Positions 1-8,863 of a DNA stretch of 62,474 nt are shown one piece after another. Numbering within the stretch: the first letter of the stretch is position 1; each line of letters opens with the position of its first letter. Location: assembly GCA_937958075.1 (NCBI GenBank), contig CALFFB010000134.1:1-62474 (forward strand), in the 5' to 3' direction. The notes under the pieces are model-generated. The model saw nothing but the letters and a program-made list of their open reading frames with translations, made no database searches and was not told where the DNA came from. The translations under genes and the position numbers were made by a program. Source of the stretch: an uncultured Geobacteraceae bacterium. GTDB taxonomy: Bacteria; Desulfobacterota; Desulfuromonadia; Desulfuromonadales; Geopsychrobacteraceae.

Positions 1-687
1 GCCGCAGAAGCCGCAGAAGAGCAGCCGTTTCCGCGGCAGTCCGCACCACTGATGACAACCGAGAGCCGTCAGCCGGACTTGCCCGGCAGCTCGGCTGCGG
101 GCTTTTTTTCCGGTCTGACCATTCTCGGGCAGTACCATCAGAGCTATATCCTCTGCCAGCAGGGGAACGATCTACTCCTAGTCGATCAGCATGCCGCCCA
201 TGAACGGGTCGGCTTCGAGCAGCTCAAACGTTCCTATGCTGCCGGGGCTGTTCCCGCCCAGAAGCTGCTCTTTCCGGAAATTCTCGACCTGGATTACACC
301 AGCGCCGCCGCCCTTGAAAGCTATTTGCCGGAACTGGTCCGCCTCGGCTTTGATATTGAACCTTTTGGTGGCAAGTCCTTTGCTTTAAAGGCAGCTCCGA
401 GTCTGCTCTCAGCAACCCCGCTGGCGTCCCTGATTGTCGATATCGCCCTGGAACTCGAACGCATCGGACGGGCCGGCAAGGTGACCGAGTCCATCGATGA
501 GGTGCTCATCATGATGGCCTGTCATCGTGTTGTCCGCGCCAATCAGGCCCTGTCACTGCCGGAAATCAAGGCTCTTTTTGCCGAGCTGGACAAAATCGAT
601 TTCAAGGGGAACTGCCCGCACGGGCGGCCGGTCATGGTGCGCATGACCCTGTATGAGGTGGAGCGCCTGTTCCGGCGTCACGGCTGA
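1..687 (+). CDS. mutL: DNA mismatch repair protein MutL, C-terminal part
   Basis: This is the C-terminal 228 residues of MutL; the reading frame is open to the left edge, so the ATPase half lies outside the window. MutL couples MutS mismatch recognition to strand nicking. The visible part is the dimerisation/endonuclease domain. It carries DQHAAHER at about fragment residue 62, matching the DQHA(x)2E(x)4E metal site, then ACHRVVRA near 173 and CPHGRP near 205. These mark the endonuclease-type MutL used by bacteria without MutH. The low-complexity Ala/Glu/Pro-rich start looks like the interdomain linker. Its TGA overlaps the miaA ATG, so the two are translationally coupled. Confidence 0.93.
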   Translation, partial: AAEAAEEQPFPRQSAPLMTTESRQPDLPGSSAAGFFSGLTILGQYHQSYILCQQGNDLLLVDQHAAHERVGFEQLKRSYAAGAVPAQKLLFPEILDLDYTSAAALESYLPELVRLGFDIEPFGGKSFALKAAPSLLSATPLASLIVDIALELERIGRAGKVTESIDEVLIMMACHRVVRANQALSLPEIKALFAELDKIDFKGNCPHGRPVMVRMTLYEVERLFRRHG

Positions 688-1619
688 TGGTGATGTCCAC
701 AGAGAAGATCCCGCTGCTGGTCATCTGCGGCCCCACCGGCTCCGGCAAGAGCGCCCTGGCCATGGAGCTGGCCCGGCACTACCCCCTGGAAATCGTCGCG
801 GCGGACTCCCGCCAGGTCTATCGACAGATGGATATCGGCACGGCCAAGCCAGGTGCCGCGGACCAGGCTGCCGTGCCCCATCACCTGATCGATGTCATCG
901 ATCCCGATCAGGAGTATTCCGTCGCCCGCTATGTGGAAACGGCCCGCCAGGTGATCGTCCGGATTCACGAGCGGCAGAAGCTGCCCTGTGTAGTCGGCGG
1001 CACCGGGCTCTACCTGCGGGCCCTCCTCGGCGGGCTGGCCGACCTGCCCACCGGTGATGACGCCTTGCGCCGCACGCTGCATGAGCAGGAAATAAGGCAG
1101 GGGGAGGGCAGTCTGCACCGCGAGCTGCAGCGCCTTGACCCGCAGGCGGCTGAGCAGATTCACCCGCGCAATATCATCCGCCTGGTGCGTGCCCTGGAGG
1201 TCTGTATCCTGACCGGCAGGCGTTTTTCCCGGATCAAGGCCAGCCACGATTTTGTTGATCAGGCCTACCGGGTTGTCAAACTGGCACCGGACTGGTCGCG
1301 GGCGGAGCTGTACGCACGCATCGAGGCGCGGGCGCAGCAGATGCTTGACGCCGGTCTGGTTGCCGAGACGCAAGGAATTGTCGACAGTTACGGTGATCAG
1401 ATCAAGGCCTTGCAGACTCTTGGCTATCGCGAGGTTGTCCGGTATCTGCAGGGCCAAATCGATGCCGGGCAGATGCTTGCCGATATCCGGAAATTCACCC
1501 GTCAGTACGCGAAAAAGCAGCTCACCTGGTTTCGTAGGGAACCTGACCTGATTTGGGTTGATTCCCACGAAAAGTCTGATAGAGTGAAGACTTACATTGA
1601 TCCACTGTATTTTCAATAA
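687..1619 (+). CDS. miaA: tRNA dimethylallyltransferase MiaA
   Basis: MiaA transfers a dimethylallyl group to A37 of tRNAs that read UNN codons. The 310-residue protein has the usual family length. It begins with the P-loop GPTGSGKS (residues about 14-21), followed by DSRQVYRQMDIGTAKP, HHLIDVIDP and VVGGTGLYLRALLGGL, all MiaA signatures. The ATG at 687 overlaps the mutL stop; the in-frame ATG at 693 is an alternative start. hfq follows 11 bases downstream. The mutL-miaA-hfq order is widely conserved in proteobacteria and supports one operon. Confidence 0.97.
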   Translation: MVMSTEKIPLLVICGPTGSGKSALAMELARHYPLEIVAADSRQVYRQMDIGTAKPGAADQAAVPHHLIDVIDPDQEYSVARYVETARQVIVRIHERQKLPCVVGGTGLYLRALLGGLADLPTGDDALRRTLHEQEIRQGEGSLHRELQRLDPQAAEQIHPRNIIRLVRALEVCILTGRRFSRIKASHDFVDQAYRVVKLAPDWSRAELYARIEARAQQMLDAGLVAETQGIVDSYGDQIKALQTLGYREVVRYLQGQIDAGQMLADIRKFTRQYAKKQLTWFRREPDLIWVDSHEKSDRVKTYIDPLYFQ

Positions 1620-1630
1620 AAGGAGCGGAT

Positions 1631-1864
1631 ATGGCCAAGTCACCATTCAATATTCAGGATCAGTACCTGAATCAGGCGCGTAAAGAGCGGGTTAAGGTTG
1701 TTATTGTCATGATGTCGGGTGACAAGCTGTCCGGGTATATCAAATCCTTCGACAGTTTCTGTATTCTGGTCGAGAGCGAGGGCGATATGCTCATTTACAA
1801 ACACGCCGTCAGTACCATCAGTTCTACTGACGGAACCTTCCGCCTGCATGGAGGACGGGATTAA
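1631..1864 (+). CDS. hfq: RNA chaperone Hfq
   Basis: Hfq forms an Sm-like hexamer that pairs small RNAs with mRNAs. The 77-residue product has the Sm1 region (residues about 8-45, including DQYLNQARKERV) and the Sm2 signature YKHAVSTIS; YKHAIST is the classic form. A good ribosome-binding site, AGGAG, lies at 1621-1625. There is almost no C-terminal tail after Sm2, unlike E. coli Hfq with 102 residues. That shorter tail is usual outside the Enterobacteria. It is the last gene of the mutL-miaA-hfq unit, followed by a hairpin terminator at 1902-1931. Confidence 0.97.
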   Translation: MAKSPFNIQDQYLNQARKERVKVVIVMMSGDKLSGYIKSFDSFCILVESEGDMLIYKHAVSTISSTDGTFRLHGGRD

Positions 1865-1901
1865 GGTATCGCTGTCAGGTGATCAGGACAGGGGTTCAAG
1901 G

Positions 1902-1931
1902 GGCGGTGCCGGCGGTGCCGCCTTAATTTTT
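1902..1931 (+). terminator. Rho-independent terminator after hfq
   Basis: GGCGGTGCC (1902-1910) can pair with GGTGCCGCC (1914-1922) through a 3-nt loop, giving nine pairs of which two are G-U. TTAATTTTT follows (1923-1931). The rest of the 218-base gap up to 2083 shows no gene or repeat that I can support. Confidence 0.6.
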
Positions 1932-2082
1932 GCCGGTGTCGCCAAAAGTTCGACGGGCGGAATCTTTGGCCTGGTCCGCCACTGCATTTCTGCGCGCACC
2001 TCACAATATCAGGTGACGGCGTGGCAGTTTACGGGTGTCAGTGCAGCAGGTACAGTGAGGGGATGATAAAGGATAGTTCATC

Positions 2083-3393
2083 ATGGTGATAATCGAAGCG
2101 GTGGTGCCGGGAAGTCTCGCCGAAGAGCAGGGTATCAGGCCGGGGGACGCGTTGCTGCGTATCAATGACCGGGTGATGACGGATCTCATCGATGTCCATC
2201 GCGCCCTGGAAGCCGATGATCTGGTTGTTGAGATCCTGCGCGGCGACGAGGCGCTGCGGCTGGTCTGCCGCAAGGTGCCGGAGGAGGATCTCGGCCTGGT
2301 TCTGGAGCATCCGCAGCCACAGCAGTGCGGCAACCAGTGTCAGTTCTGCTTTGTGCATCAGCTGCCCAGGGGGCTGCGGCGCAGTCTTTATATCAAGGAC
2401 GAGGATTATCGTTTCTCCTGGCTGTATGGCTCCTACGTGACCCTGACCAACCTGACGGAACAGGATCTGGAGCGCATCACAGGGGAGAAGCTGTCACCAC
2501 TGTATATCTCTGTCCATGCCACCGACCCGGTGGTGCGTGATCGTCTCCTCGGATGTCAGGCACCGCCGATATGGCCTCTATTGCAGCGACTGGCACAGGC
2601 GCAGATCGCAATGCACTGTCAGATCGTCCTGTGCCCGGGCATCAACGATGGCCCGGTTCTCAGGCAGACGCTTGATGATCTGGCGTCCCTCGTTCCCCAG
2701 GTGGCCTCTGTTGCCGTTGTTCCGGTGGGTCTGACCGGGCATCGCAAGCGTCTGCCCCGGCTGGTTGAGGTCGGCCGGGAGGAGGCAAGGGCCTGTCTTG
2801 ATCTGATCGAGGATTTTCAGCAGCAGTTTCTGGAAAGTCGCGCCCAGCGGCTGATTTACGCGGCGGATGAGTTCTATCTGCTGGCGGAGCGTGAGTTTCC
2901 GGCCCTCAACGCGTATGACGATCTGCCCCAATGGGAAAATGGTGTCGGTATGCTGCCGCTGTTCCGCTCCCAGGCAGAGGAGGTGCTCCTTGAGGCGGAG
3001 CCTCTGGACCTTGACGCGGCCATTCTTGTCACCGGGCAGCTGTTCAGGCCGGAGCTGGAGGTCTTTGCCCAGCGGCTGAGTCTGCGTACGGACGTTGCCA
3101 TCGAGGTCATGGCGGTGGATAATGTCCTGTTCGGGGCGAGCGTCACCGTTGCCGGCCTGATCTCCGGCCGGGATGTGCTGGCCCGGTTGCGGGATGTTAC
3201 CAAGGGGCGCGGAGTGGTCATCCCCGATGTCATGGTGACGCAGGATTCCCAGGTTTTTCTGGATGATGTTAGCATAGAAGACATACGACGTGCGTTGCAG
3301 GTGCCGGTGGAGGTGGTCGAAACCTCCGCCTGGGGCGTTTTGGAAGGCCTGGAGCGCCTGGCCGATGGCAGCGTCGATATCATCCGCTGCTAG
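2083..3393 (+). CDS. DUF512 family PDZ/radical-SAM-like protein
   Basis: The 436-residue protein belongs to the DUF512 (COG1625) family of Fe-S oxidoreductases, whose substrate is unknown. Residues 1-65 form a PDZ-like fold (EAVVPGSLAEEQGIRPGDALLRIND). A radical-SAM-type cysteine cluster follows: C82-x3-C86-x2-C89 within CGNQCQFCFVHQ, then the family-typical LPRGLRRSLY and DEDYRFSWLYGSYVTLTN. The C-terminal half is the DUF512 domain. The assigned start is the ATG at 2083, where MVIIEAVVPGS begins the PDZ domain. The gene sits alone between the hfq terminator and copA, and the short gap to copA suggests co-transcription. Confidence 0.9.
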   Translation: MVIIEAVVPGSLAEEQGIRPGDALLRINDRVMTDLIDVHRALEADDLVVEILRGDEALRLVCRKVPEEDLGLVLEHPQPQQCGNQCQFCFVHQLPRGLRRSLYIKDEDYRFSWLYGSYVTLTNLTEQDLERITGEKLSPLYISVHATDPVVRDRLLGCQAPPIWPLLQRLAQAQIAMHCQIVLCPGINDGPVLRQTLDDLASLVPQVASVAVVPVGLTGHRKRLPRLVEVGREEARACLDLIEDFQQQFLESRAQRLIYAADEFYLLAEREFPALNAYDDLPQWENGVGMLPLFRSQAEEVLLEAEPLDLDAAILVTGQLFRPELEVFAQRLSLRTDVAIEVMAVDNVLFGASVTVAGLISGRDVLARLRDVTKGRGVVIPDVMVTQDSQVFLDDVSIEDIRRALQVPVEVVETSAWGVLEGLERLADGSVDIIRC

Positions 3394-3437
3394 GCATCCG
3401 GATGTGCGTTGAACCAGTAACAGGCAGGAATATCAGG

Positions 3438-5948
3438 ATGGAGATTTTACCCGTATATGGAATGAAGTGCAAAAAGTGTGTTGCCCGGGTGACCGCCCTG
3501 ATCGAGGAGTTTCCCGAGGTGGAGCAGGCACAGGTCGATCTTGACGGGGCAAGGGCGCATATTGTTCCTCACCCGGGTCGGCAGTTGCCCCTTGAGGATA
3601 TCGGGGCGGCTCTGGTCAGGGCCGGATTCTCCGTTACGGAGACCAGGCCGGTGGATGACGGGCAGCAGCCTCCCAGCGGGAAGAGTGAGGCCCGGTCTCA
3701 GGGTGAAAAGAGTGACGGCTCGAAGCAGGCATCGGAACAGGATGCGCCGGAGGAGAGTTTACGTTTTGCCATTGGGGGCATGAGCTGCGCCTCCTGTGCG
3801 GCGACAATTGAAAAGAAATTGAAGACCCTGCCGGGCATCCGCCAGGTCAGTGTCAATCTGGCGGGAAACTTCGGGCAGGTGCGTTATCTGCCTGACCAGT
3901 TGCAGCCCCAGCAGATTTACGAGGCGGTCAGACAGAGCGGTTATTCTGCCGCTCCTGAAACCGGCGACGAACGTTCGGATCAGGCGCGCCGCGAGTTGCG
4001 CCTGGTGCTCATCGCCGCGGCCGGCGCCGTGCCCATCATGGTGCTGATGTTCGCTCCTGTGTCCCATACGTTGATGATGGTGGCCAGTGGTATTCTGGCG
4101 ACCATCGTTCAGTTTACTGCCGGTCTCGGCTTTTACCGGAGCGCCTGGGGCGCCCTGAAAAATCGCAGCGCCAACATGGATGTGCTGGTTTCCCTCGGGA
4201 TTACCGCCGCCTATGGTTATTCGGTGCTGGCGCTCTTCGGTGTGCTCGGTGCGGATGCCGATATCTTCTTTGAAACCAGCGCCATGCTGATTCTCTTTAT
4301 CCGCTTCGGAAAATGGCTGGAATCCCGTGCCAAGGGGCGGGCCAGCGCCGCCCTCAAGCAGCTGCTCGAGTTGCAGGCGGAAGAGGCGGTGCTGATTGTC
4401 GACGGCAAGGAGCAGGTGATCCCGACGGCGCAGATCAAGCCGGGTGACGTGCTGCTGGTACGGGCCGGTGATACCATCCCCGTTGATGGGGAGGTCATGG
4501 AGGGGACGGCCGCGGTTGATGAGTCGATGCTTACCGGTGAAGCCATACCCGTTGACAAATCCGCAGGTTCGCAGGTCATCGGGGCCACCATCAATCGCAG
4601 CGGCCGGATGCTCATCAGAGCGACCCATGTCGGTGAAGACGGGGTATTGCAGCGGATCGTGCGCATGGTCGAGGCGGCGCAGGCCGACAAGGCTCCGATT
4701 CAGCGGTTTGCCGACCGGGTTTCCGGCGTCTTTGTGCCCATTGTTGTCATTCTGTCGCTGCTGACCTTCAGCAGTTGGTACTGGGCGGCCGACGCGGCTT
4801 TTCTGCTGGCCTTTCAGATGGCCATCGCGGTGGTGGTTATCGCCTGCCCCTGCGCCTTGGGGCTGGCGACTCCGACGGCGATTATGGTCGGCAGTGCCGT
4901 CGGGCTTGAGAACGGCATTCTCTTCAAGAAGGCCTCGACCCTGGAACAGATATCCGGTGTCGAGGTCATGCTCATGGACAAGACCGGCACCCTGACCACC
5001 GGCAGCTTTGCAGTGGACGCCGTGTATCCCTGCGCGCATACGGATCGGGAGCAGGTCCTGACTCTGGCCGCGACCCTTGAGCAGGGGAGCACCCATCCCC
5101 TGGCGCAAGCGGTGATGAAGGGTCTTGATGCCGAGGGGCTCGCTGTTCCCGACAGTCCGGACACCATTGAAGAGATGGGTGGTCAGGGACTTAAAGGGAG
5201 ATGGCAGCAGCGGGACATCCTCTGCGGAAATCTGGCGCTGATGCAGAACGAGGGGATCGCGACAGCAGGGGCCAAGCAGCTGCTGTCGGAAGAAGAGGGC
5301 GTCGGCAAGTCCCTGATTTACGTCGCTGCGGACGGCCGCCTGCAGGGTGTCATTGCCTTGTCGGATGCCGTCCGTACAGAAGCAAAGGCGGTGGTAGCGG
5401 CCCTTAAGGCACGGGGGATCGAGCCGGTTCTGCTGACCGGTGACCGCCGGACGGTGGCGGAGGCGGTGGCCAGGGAGCTGGCCATTGATCGGGTTGTTGC
5501 CGAAGTCATGCCTGAAGACAAGTTGCAGCAGGTGCGGAAGGTGAAGGATGAGCAGCGCTCTGTGGCCATGGTCGGGGACGGCATCAATGATGCCCCGGCG
5601 CTGGCCCTGGCGGATGTCGGCATCGCCATCGGCAGCGGCACCGACGTTGCGCGGGAAACCGGCGATCTGGTCCTGGTCAGTGGTCACCTGTTCGATCTGG
5701 TGCGGGCGGTGGAGTTGGGGCGGCTGACCCTGAGAAAGATCAAACAGAACCTGTTCTGGGCCTTTTTCTACAATCTGCTCTGTATTCCCCTGGCCGCCGG
5801 GGTGTTTTATTCTTCCTTCGGTCTCTACCTGAAACCAGAATACGCGGGGCTGGTCATGGCTCTGTCCAGCGTCTGCGTGGTCTTGAACAGCCTCTCCCTG
5901 AAAAGGGTAAAAGGGCGCCTGCAGGAGATTGGTCATGATGACGCATGA
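3438..5948 (+). CDS. copA: Copper-translocating P-type ATPase (CopA type)
   Basis: This is an inner-membrane P1B ATPase of 836 residues that exports monovalent copper. Two N-terminal heavy-metal domains carry GMKCKKC (C11, C14) and GMSCASC (C117, C120). The membrane part contains the C470-P-C472 ion site, the phosphorylation loop starts at D514 (DKTGT), and MVGDGINDAPAL forms the hinge. The last helices show FYNLLCIP and MALSSV, the YN and M-SS motifs typical of Cu(I) pumps. An in-frame ATG exists at 3402, but 3438 is preferred because AGGAA precedes it at proper spacing and HMA1 starts there. Residues 70-105, between the HMA domains, are hydrophilic and of low complexity. The end overlaps the next gene. 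Confidence 0.93.
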   Translation: MEILPVYGMKCKKCVARVTALIEEFPEVEQAQVDLDGARAHIVPHPGRQLPLEDIGAALVRAGFSVTETRPVDDGQQPPSGKSEARSQGEKSDGSKQASEQDAPEESLRFAIGGMSCASCAATIEKKLKTLPGIRQVSVNLAGNFGQVRYLPDQLQPQQIYEAVRQSGYSAAPETGDERSDQARRELRLVLIAAAGAVPIMVLMFAPVSHTLMMVASGILATIVQFTAGLGFYRSAWGALKNRSANMDVLVSLGITAAYGYSVLALFGVLGADADIFFETSAMLILFIRFGKWLESRAKGRASAALKQLLELQAEEAVLIVDGKEQVIPTAQIKPGDVLLVRAGDTIPVDGEVMEGTAAVDESMLTGEAIPVDKSAGSQVIGATINRSGRMLIRATHVGEDGVLQRIVRMVEAAQADKAPIQRFADRVSGVFVPIVVILSLLTFSSWYWAADAAFLLAFQMAIAVVVIACPCALGLATPTAIMVGSAVGLENGILFKKASTLEQISGVEVMLMDKTGTLTTGSFAVDAVYPCAHTDREQVLTLAATLEQGSTHPLAQAVMKGLDAEGLAVPDSPDTIEEMGGQGLKGRWQQRDILCGNLALMQNEGIATAGAKQLLSEEEGVGKSLIYVAADGRLQGVIALSDAVRTEAKAVVAALKARGIEPVLLTGDRRTVAEAVARELAIDRVVAEVMPEDKLQQVRKVKDEQRSVAMVGDGINDAPALALADVGIAIGSGTDVARETGDLVLVSGHLFDLVRAVELGRLTLRKIKQNLFWAFFYNLLCIPLAAGVFYSSFGLYLKPEYAGLVMALSSVCVVLNSLSLKRVKGRLQEIGHDDA

Positions 5949-7014
5949 TGCGACAGACCCGCAGTACGATGATTGTCCGGCAGCGGACGCCTCAAAGGAT
6001 CAGATCAGCCAGATTATCGAGTGGGTTCGCGGACGCGGCAAGGTCCTCATCGTCACCCATGACAATCCGGACCCCGATTCCATCGCGGCGGCTGTGGCCC
6101 TGCGCCATCTGCTTGTCGTCAAGGCGGGACAGGACGCGGTTCTGACCTATGGCGGGGTGATCGGGCGCAGCGAAAACCGGAACATGGTCAAGGAACTCGA
6201 CATCCCGATGGTGCCCATCTGCGACCTCGACCTGAAGCAGTTCCGGGTGGTCTGCATGGTCGATACTCAGCCCAATACCGGCAACAATTCCTGGCCGGGA
6301 GAATTGCCGGTGCATCTGATCATCGACCATCATCAACCCAAATCGGACTTGTCCCACGTCTGCTGGGTTGATGTCCGGCAGAACTATGGCGCCTGTGCGA
6401 CCATCCTCTACGAGTATCTGGTCAGTCAGGGGGTGACGATCAATACCCGCCTGGCGACCTGTCTGTACTACGCCATCAAATCGGAGACCCAGGATCTGGG
6501 CCGCGAGTGGTCCAAGGCCGATCGCGAAGCCTATCTGAAGCTGTTGCCCCTGGCCAACAACCGGATCCTTTTTCGGATTATCCACCCGCAGGTATCGGCG
6601 GACTACTTTACTGCTTTCCGTAACGCCATCGACACCGCCCGGATCTACGGCAGCGCTCTGGTGTTTAATCTGCACCGGATCGAAAATCCTGATCTGGTGG
6701 CGGAGATTTCTGATTTTCTTTTGCGTCACGAAGGGGTTAATTATGTCCTGGGGATGGGCTGGTTTGACGGCATGGAGATTCTGTCCATGCGCTCCCTTGA
6801 TCCGGACGCGAAGCTGGGCCTGGTCATTCAGAAGATGGTCAGCGGCATCGGCTCGGCCGGGGGACACGGCATGATCGCCGGCGGCCAGATTCGCGATATG
6901 AGCCCGGACGAAGAGGCCCAGAAGGCTCTGGAGCAGACCCTGACCGAGCGCATGCTGATGGCGCTGGGGCTGGATGAGTATCTCAGCACCTCCCTGATTG
7001 CCGGTGAGCGTTGA
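5935..7014 (+). CDS. DHH/DHHA1 family phosphoesterase (NrnA-like)
   Basis: The 359-residue protein has the DHH phosphoesterase layout: HDNPDPDS near residue 45, a DTQP metal site, DHHQP near residue 120, and the C-terminal substrate-binding GSAGGHGMIAGGQI. Relatives include NrnA nano-RNases, which degrade short RNAs and pAp, and RecJ-like exonucleases. The length suits NrnA, but the substrate cannot be fixed from sequence. The start is ATG 5935, with AGGAG at 5923-5927; TTG 5929 and ATG 5938 are alternatives. It overlaps the copA end by 14 bases, and the following amidase may be co-transcribed. Confidence 0.85.
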   Translation: MMTHDATDPQYDDCPAADASKDQISQIIEWVRGRGKVLIVTHDNPDPDSIAAAVALRHLLVVKAGQDAVLTYGGVIGRSENRNMVKELDIPMVPICDLDLKQFRVVCMVDTQPNTGNNSWPGELPVHLIIDHHQPKSDLSHVCWVDVRQNYGACATILYEYLVSQGVTINTRLATCLYYAIKSETQDLGREWSKADREAYLKLLPLANNRILFRIIHPQVSADYFTAFRNAIDTARIYGSALVFNLHRIENPDLVAEISDFLLRHEGVNYVLGMGWFDGMEILSMRSLDPDAKLGLVIQKMVSGIGSAGGHGMIAGGQIRDMSPDEEAQKALEQTLTERMLMALGLDEYLSTSLIAGER

Positions 7015-7061
7015 CAGCGTCCCGCGGCTTGAGCTATAACGTGCGCCTTTGCGGAGTTGTC

Positions 7062-8126
7062 ATGCGTCGGTTTTTGTTGATCCTGATCATCCTGCTGTCT
7101 GCCTTGCCGGTGTCTGCTGCGGTCGAAGTCATCCCGCGTGGACAGCAGCCGCATGTCATTGAAGATGTCTATCACCGTCAGGGACAGGTTTATATCCCCC
7201 TCGAAGAGCTGCTCTCGGCAACAGGTCTGACCGGACAGTGGGATTCCGTTGCGCACACGTACCGTATCCGTACCGGTCGTGGTTGGGTTGTCCTGAGCCC
7301 GGCCATCAATTATCTGCGCCGGGGGGAGGAGTTCACGCCGCTGCAGAACAAGCCGGTGTTTATCGATGGCCGTCTGCACGTCGATGAGAGCTTTGTCCAG
7401 AACCAGCTGCCGCTGTTGGCCGGACGCCCGGTTTTTTATCGTAACCTGCATCCTGTGCGGCAGGACGAGGAAATAGCCGATGCGGAAACCCTCGATGAGC
7501 TCTTCGGCCGCCTGCTCAAGCGTGAGCAGCATCAGGATGGTGCCATTCGCGCTATTGCTATTGATCCTGGTCACGGCGGGCTCGATACCGGGGTCATAGC
7601 CGCTGATGGCTATAACGAGAAAATTCTGACCTTTGCCGTGGCGGAACGACTGGCGCGGCTGTTGCGTATGCGTTTCGGTATTCCCGTGTATCTGAGCCGC
7701 GACGGTGACTATGGCGTCCGGCAGGAGGAGCGGTTCGCGGCGGCCTCGCGGGAGGATGTCGATCTGTGGCTGCTGTTGCACGCCCAGGCCTCATTTTCCG
7801 CTGAGGTTCAGGGGATCGATCTGTTTATCCGGGCTGCAGACGAGGATTATGGGGAGTCCGATTCCGCCGACGGCAGTCGGCTGCTGGCCGCAGAACTCGG
7901 CAAGGCCCTGACATCAGAAGAGTTTGCCGTGCGTGGTATCTATCCGACCTCGCGAATGTTCCTTGGTCGTGGCAATCTGCCGACGGTACAGGTTGAGCTC
8001 GGCTATCTGAGCCACCCGGATGAAGGAAAGAATATGCAGCGGCCGGAGTATCAGGAGCAACTGGCTTTGGCCTTATTTGCCGGTATTGAAAAATATGCCG
8101 AGCTTTCCAGGGAAAAGGGAAAATGA
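7062..8126 (+). CDS. N-acetylmuramoyl-L-alanine amidase (Amidase_3), exported
   Basis: This is a cell-wall amidase of 354 residues that cleaves the lactyl-peptide bond of peptidoglycan. A signal peptide (MRRFLLILIILLSALPVSAA) is followed by a stalk-like domain at about residues 25-145, similar to copper-amine-oxidase N-terminal repeats. Amidase_3 follows, with zinc ligands in DPGHGG, YNEK and LLLHA and the catalytic Glu in VELGYLSH. The usual LS(L/I)HAN motif reads LLLHAQA here, a small deviation. ATG 7062 is chosen because it starts the signal peptide; frame continuity upstream to 7011 has no export signal. The stop overlaps the rph start. Confidence 0.9.
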   Translation: MRRFLLILIILLSALPVSAAVEVIPRGQQPHVIEDVYHRQGQVYIPLEELLSATGLTGQWDSVAHTYRIRTGRGWVVLSPAINYLRRGEEFTPLQNKPVFIDGRLHVDESFVQNQLPLLAGRPVFYRNLHPVRQDEEIADAETLDELFGRLLKREQHQDGAIRAIAIDPGHGGLDTGVIAADGYNEKILTFAVAERLARLLRMRFGIPVYLSRDGDYGVRQEERFAAASREDVDLWLLLHAQASFSAEVQGIDLFIRAADEDYGESDSADGSRLLAAELGKALTSEEFAVRGIYPTSRMFLGRGNLPTVQVELGYLSHPDEGKNMQRPEYQEQLALALFAGIEKYAELSREKGK

Positions 8127-8863
8127 GTATGTCAACCGTCAAGCGCGGTTTCAACCGTGATTATGATCAATTACGCCCCATCCGTTTCGAGCGCAACTTC
8201 ACCCGCTATGCCGAAGGGTCGGTACTGGTTCACTGTGGCGAAACCAAAGTGCTGTGCAATGCGTCGGTAGAGCAGCGGGTTCCCCCCTTCATGCGCGGCG
8301 AGGGGCGGGGCTGGGTCACGGCGGAGTACAGCATGCTGCCCCGGGCGACCCACACCCGTTCCATGCGCGAGGCCGCCAAGGGCAAGCTGTCCGGCCGTAC
8401 CCAGGAGATACAGCGGCTCATCGGGCGCTCGTTGCGGGCGGTGACAGATCTTGCTGCCATGGGTGAGGTGACGGTGCAGATCGACTGCGACGTTCTTCAG
8501 GCTGATGGCGGTACCCGCACGGCATCCATTACCGGTGCCTACGTCGCCCTGTACGACGCTTTTGCCGGCATGGTGGCCGCCGGTCAGTTGCCCGGTATCC
8601 CCCTGCGCGACAGCGTCGCCGCCATCAGTGTCGGGATTATCGACCAGACCCCCATGCTGGATCTGGATTACGAGGAGGACTCCCGGGCGGAGGTGGATAT
8701 GAACTTTGTCATGACCGGTTCCGGCCATTTTGTCGAGGTTCAGGGGACGGCGGAGGCCTCCCCCTTTTCCGCTGAGGAGCTTGACGCCCTGCGTCATCTT
8801 GCCGCAGCCGGGTGCGCGCAGCTGAAACAGCTGCAGCAGCAGGCCCTCGCCGGAGCCAGCTGA
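8123..8863 (+). CDS. rph: Ribonuclease PH
   Basis: RNase PH is a phosphorolytic 3'-5' exoribonuclease that trims tRNA 3' ends. The 246-residue protein matches the family length and is co-linear with it: RGFNRDYDQLRPI at the start, VHCGETKVLCNASVEQRVPPFMRG, GRTQEIQRLIGRSLRAV, QIDCDVLQADGGTRTASITGAYVAL and MLDLDYEEDSRAEVDMNFVMT. The ATG at 8123 overlaps the amidase TGA; the in-frame ATG at 8129 is an alternative. Its own TGA overlaps the rdgB ATG (TGATG), so rph and rdgB are coupled, as in many delta- and gamma-proteobacteria. Confidence 0.97.
   Translation: MSMSTVKRGFNRDYDQLRPIRFERNFTRYAEGSVLVHCGETKVLCNASVEQRVPPFMRGEGRGWVTAEYSMLPRATHTRSMREAAKGKLSGRTQEIQRLIGRSLRAVTDLAAMGEVTVQIDCDVLQADGGTRTASITGAYVALYDAFAGMVAAGQLPGIPLRDSVAAISVGIIDQTPMLDLDYEEDSRAEVDMNFVMTGSGHFVEVQGTAEASPFSAEELDALRHLAAAGCAQLKQLQQQALAGAS

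Noticed and set aside
1719..2066. 115-codon frame overlapping hfq and the gap after it
   Set aside because: It crosses the hfq terminator and lacks a ribosome-binding site or known features.
3759..5936. 725-codon open frame on the minus strand opposite copA
   Set aside because: It mirrors copA codon for codon, has no start signals or domains, and copA has all its motifs.
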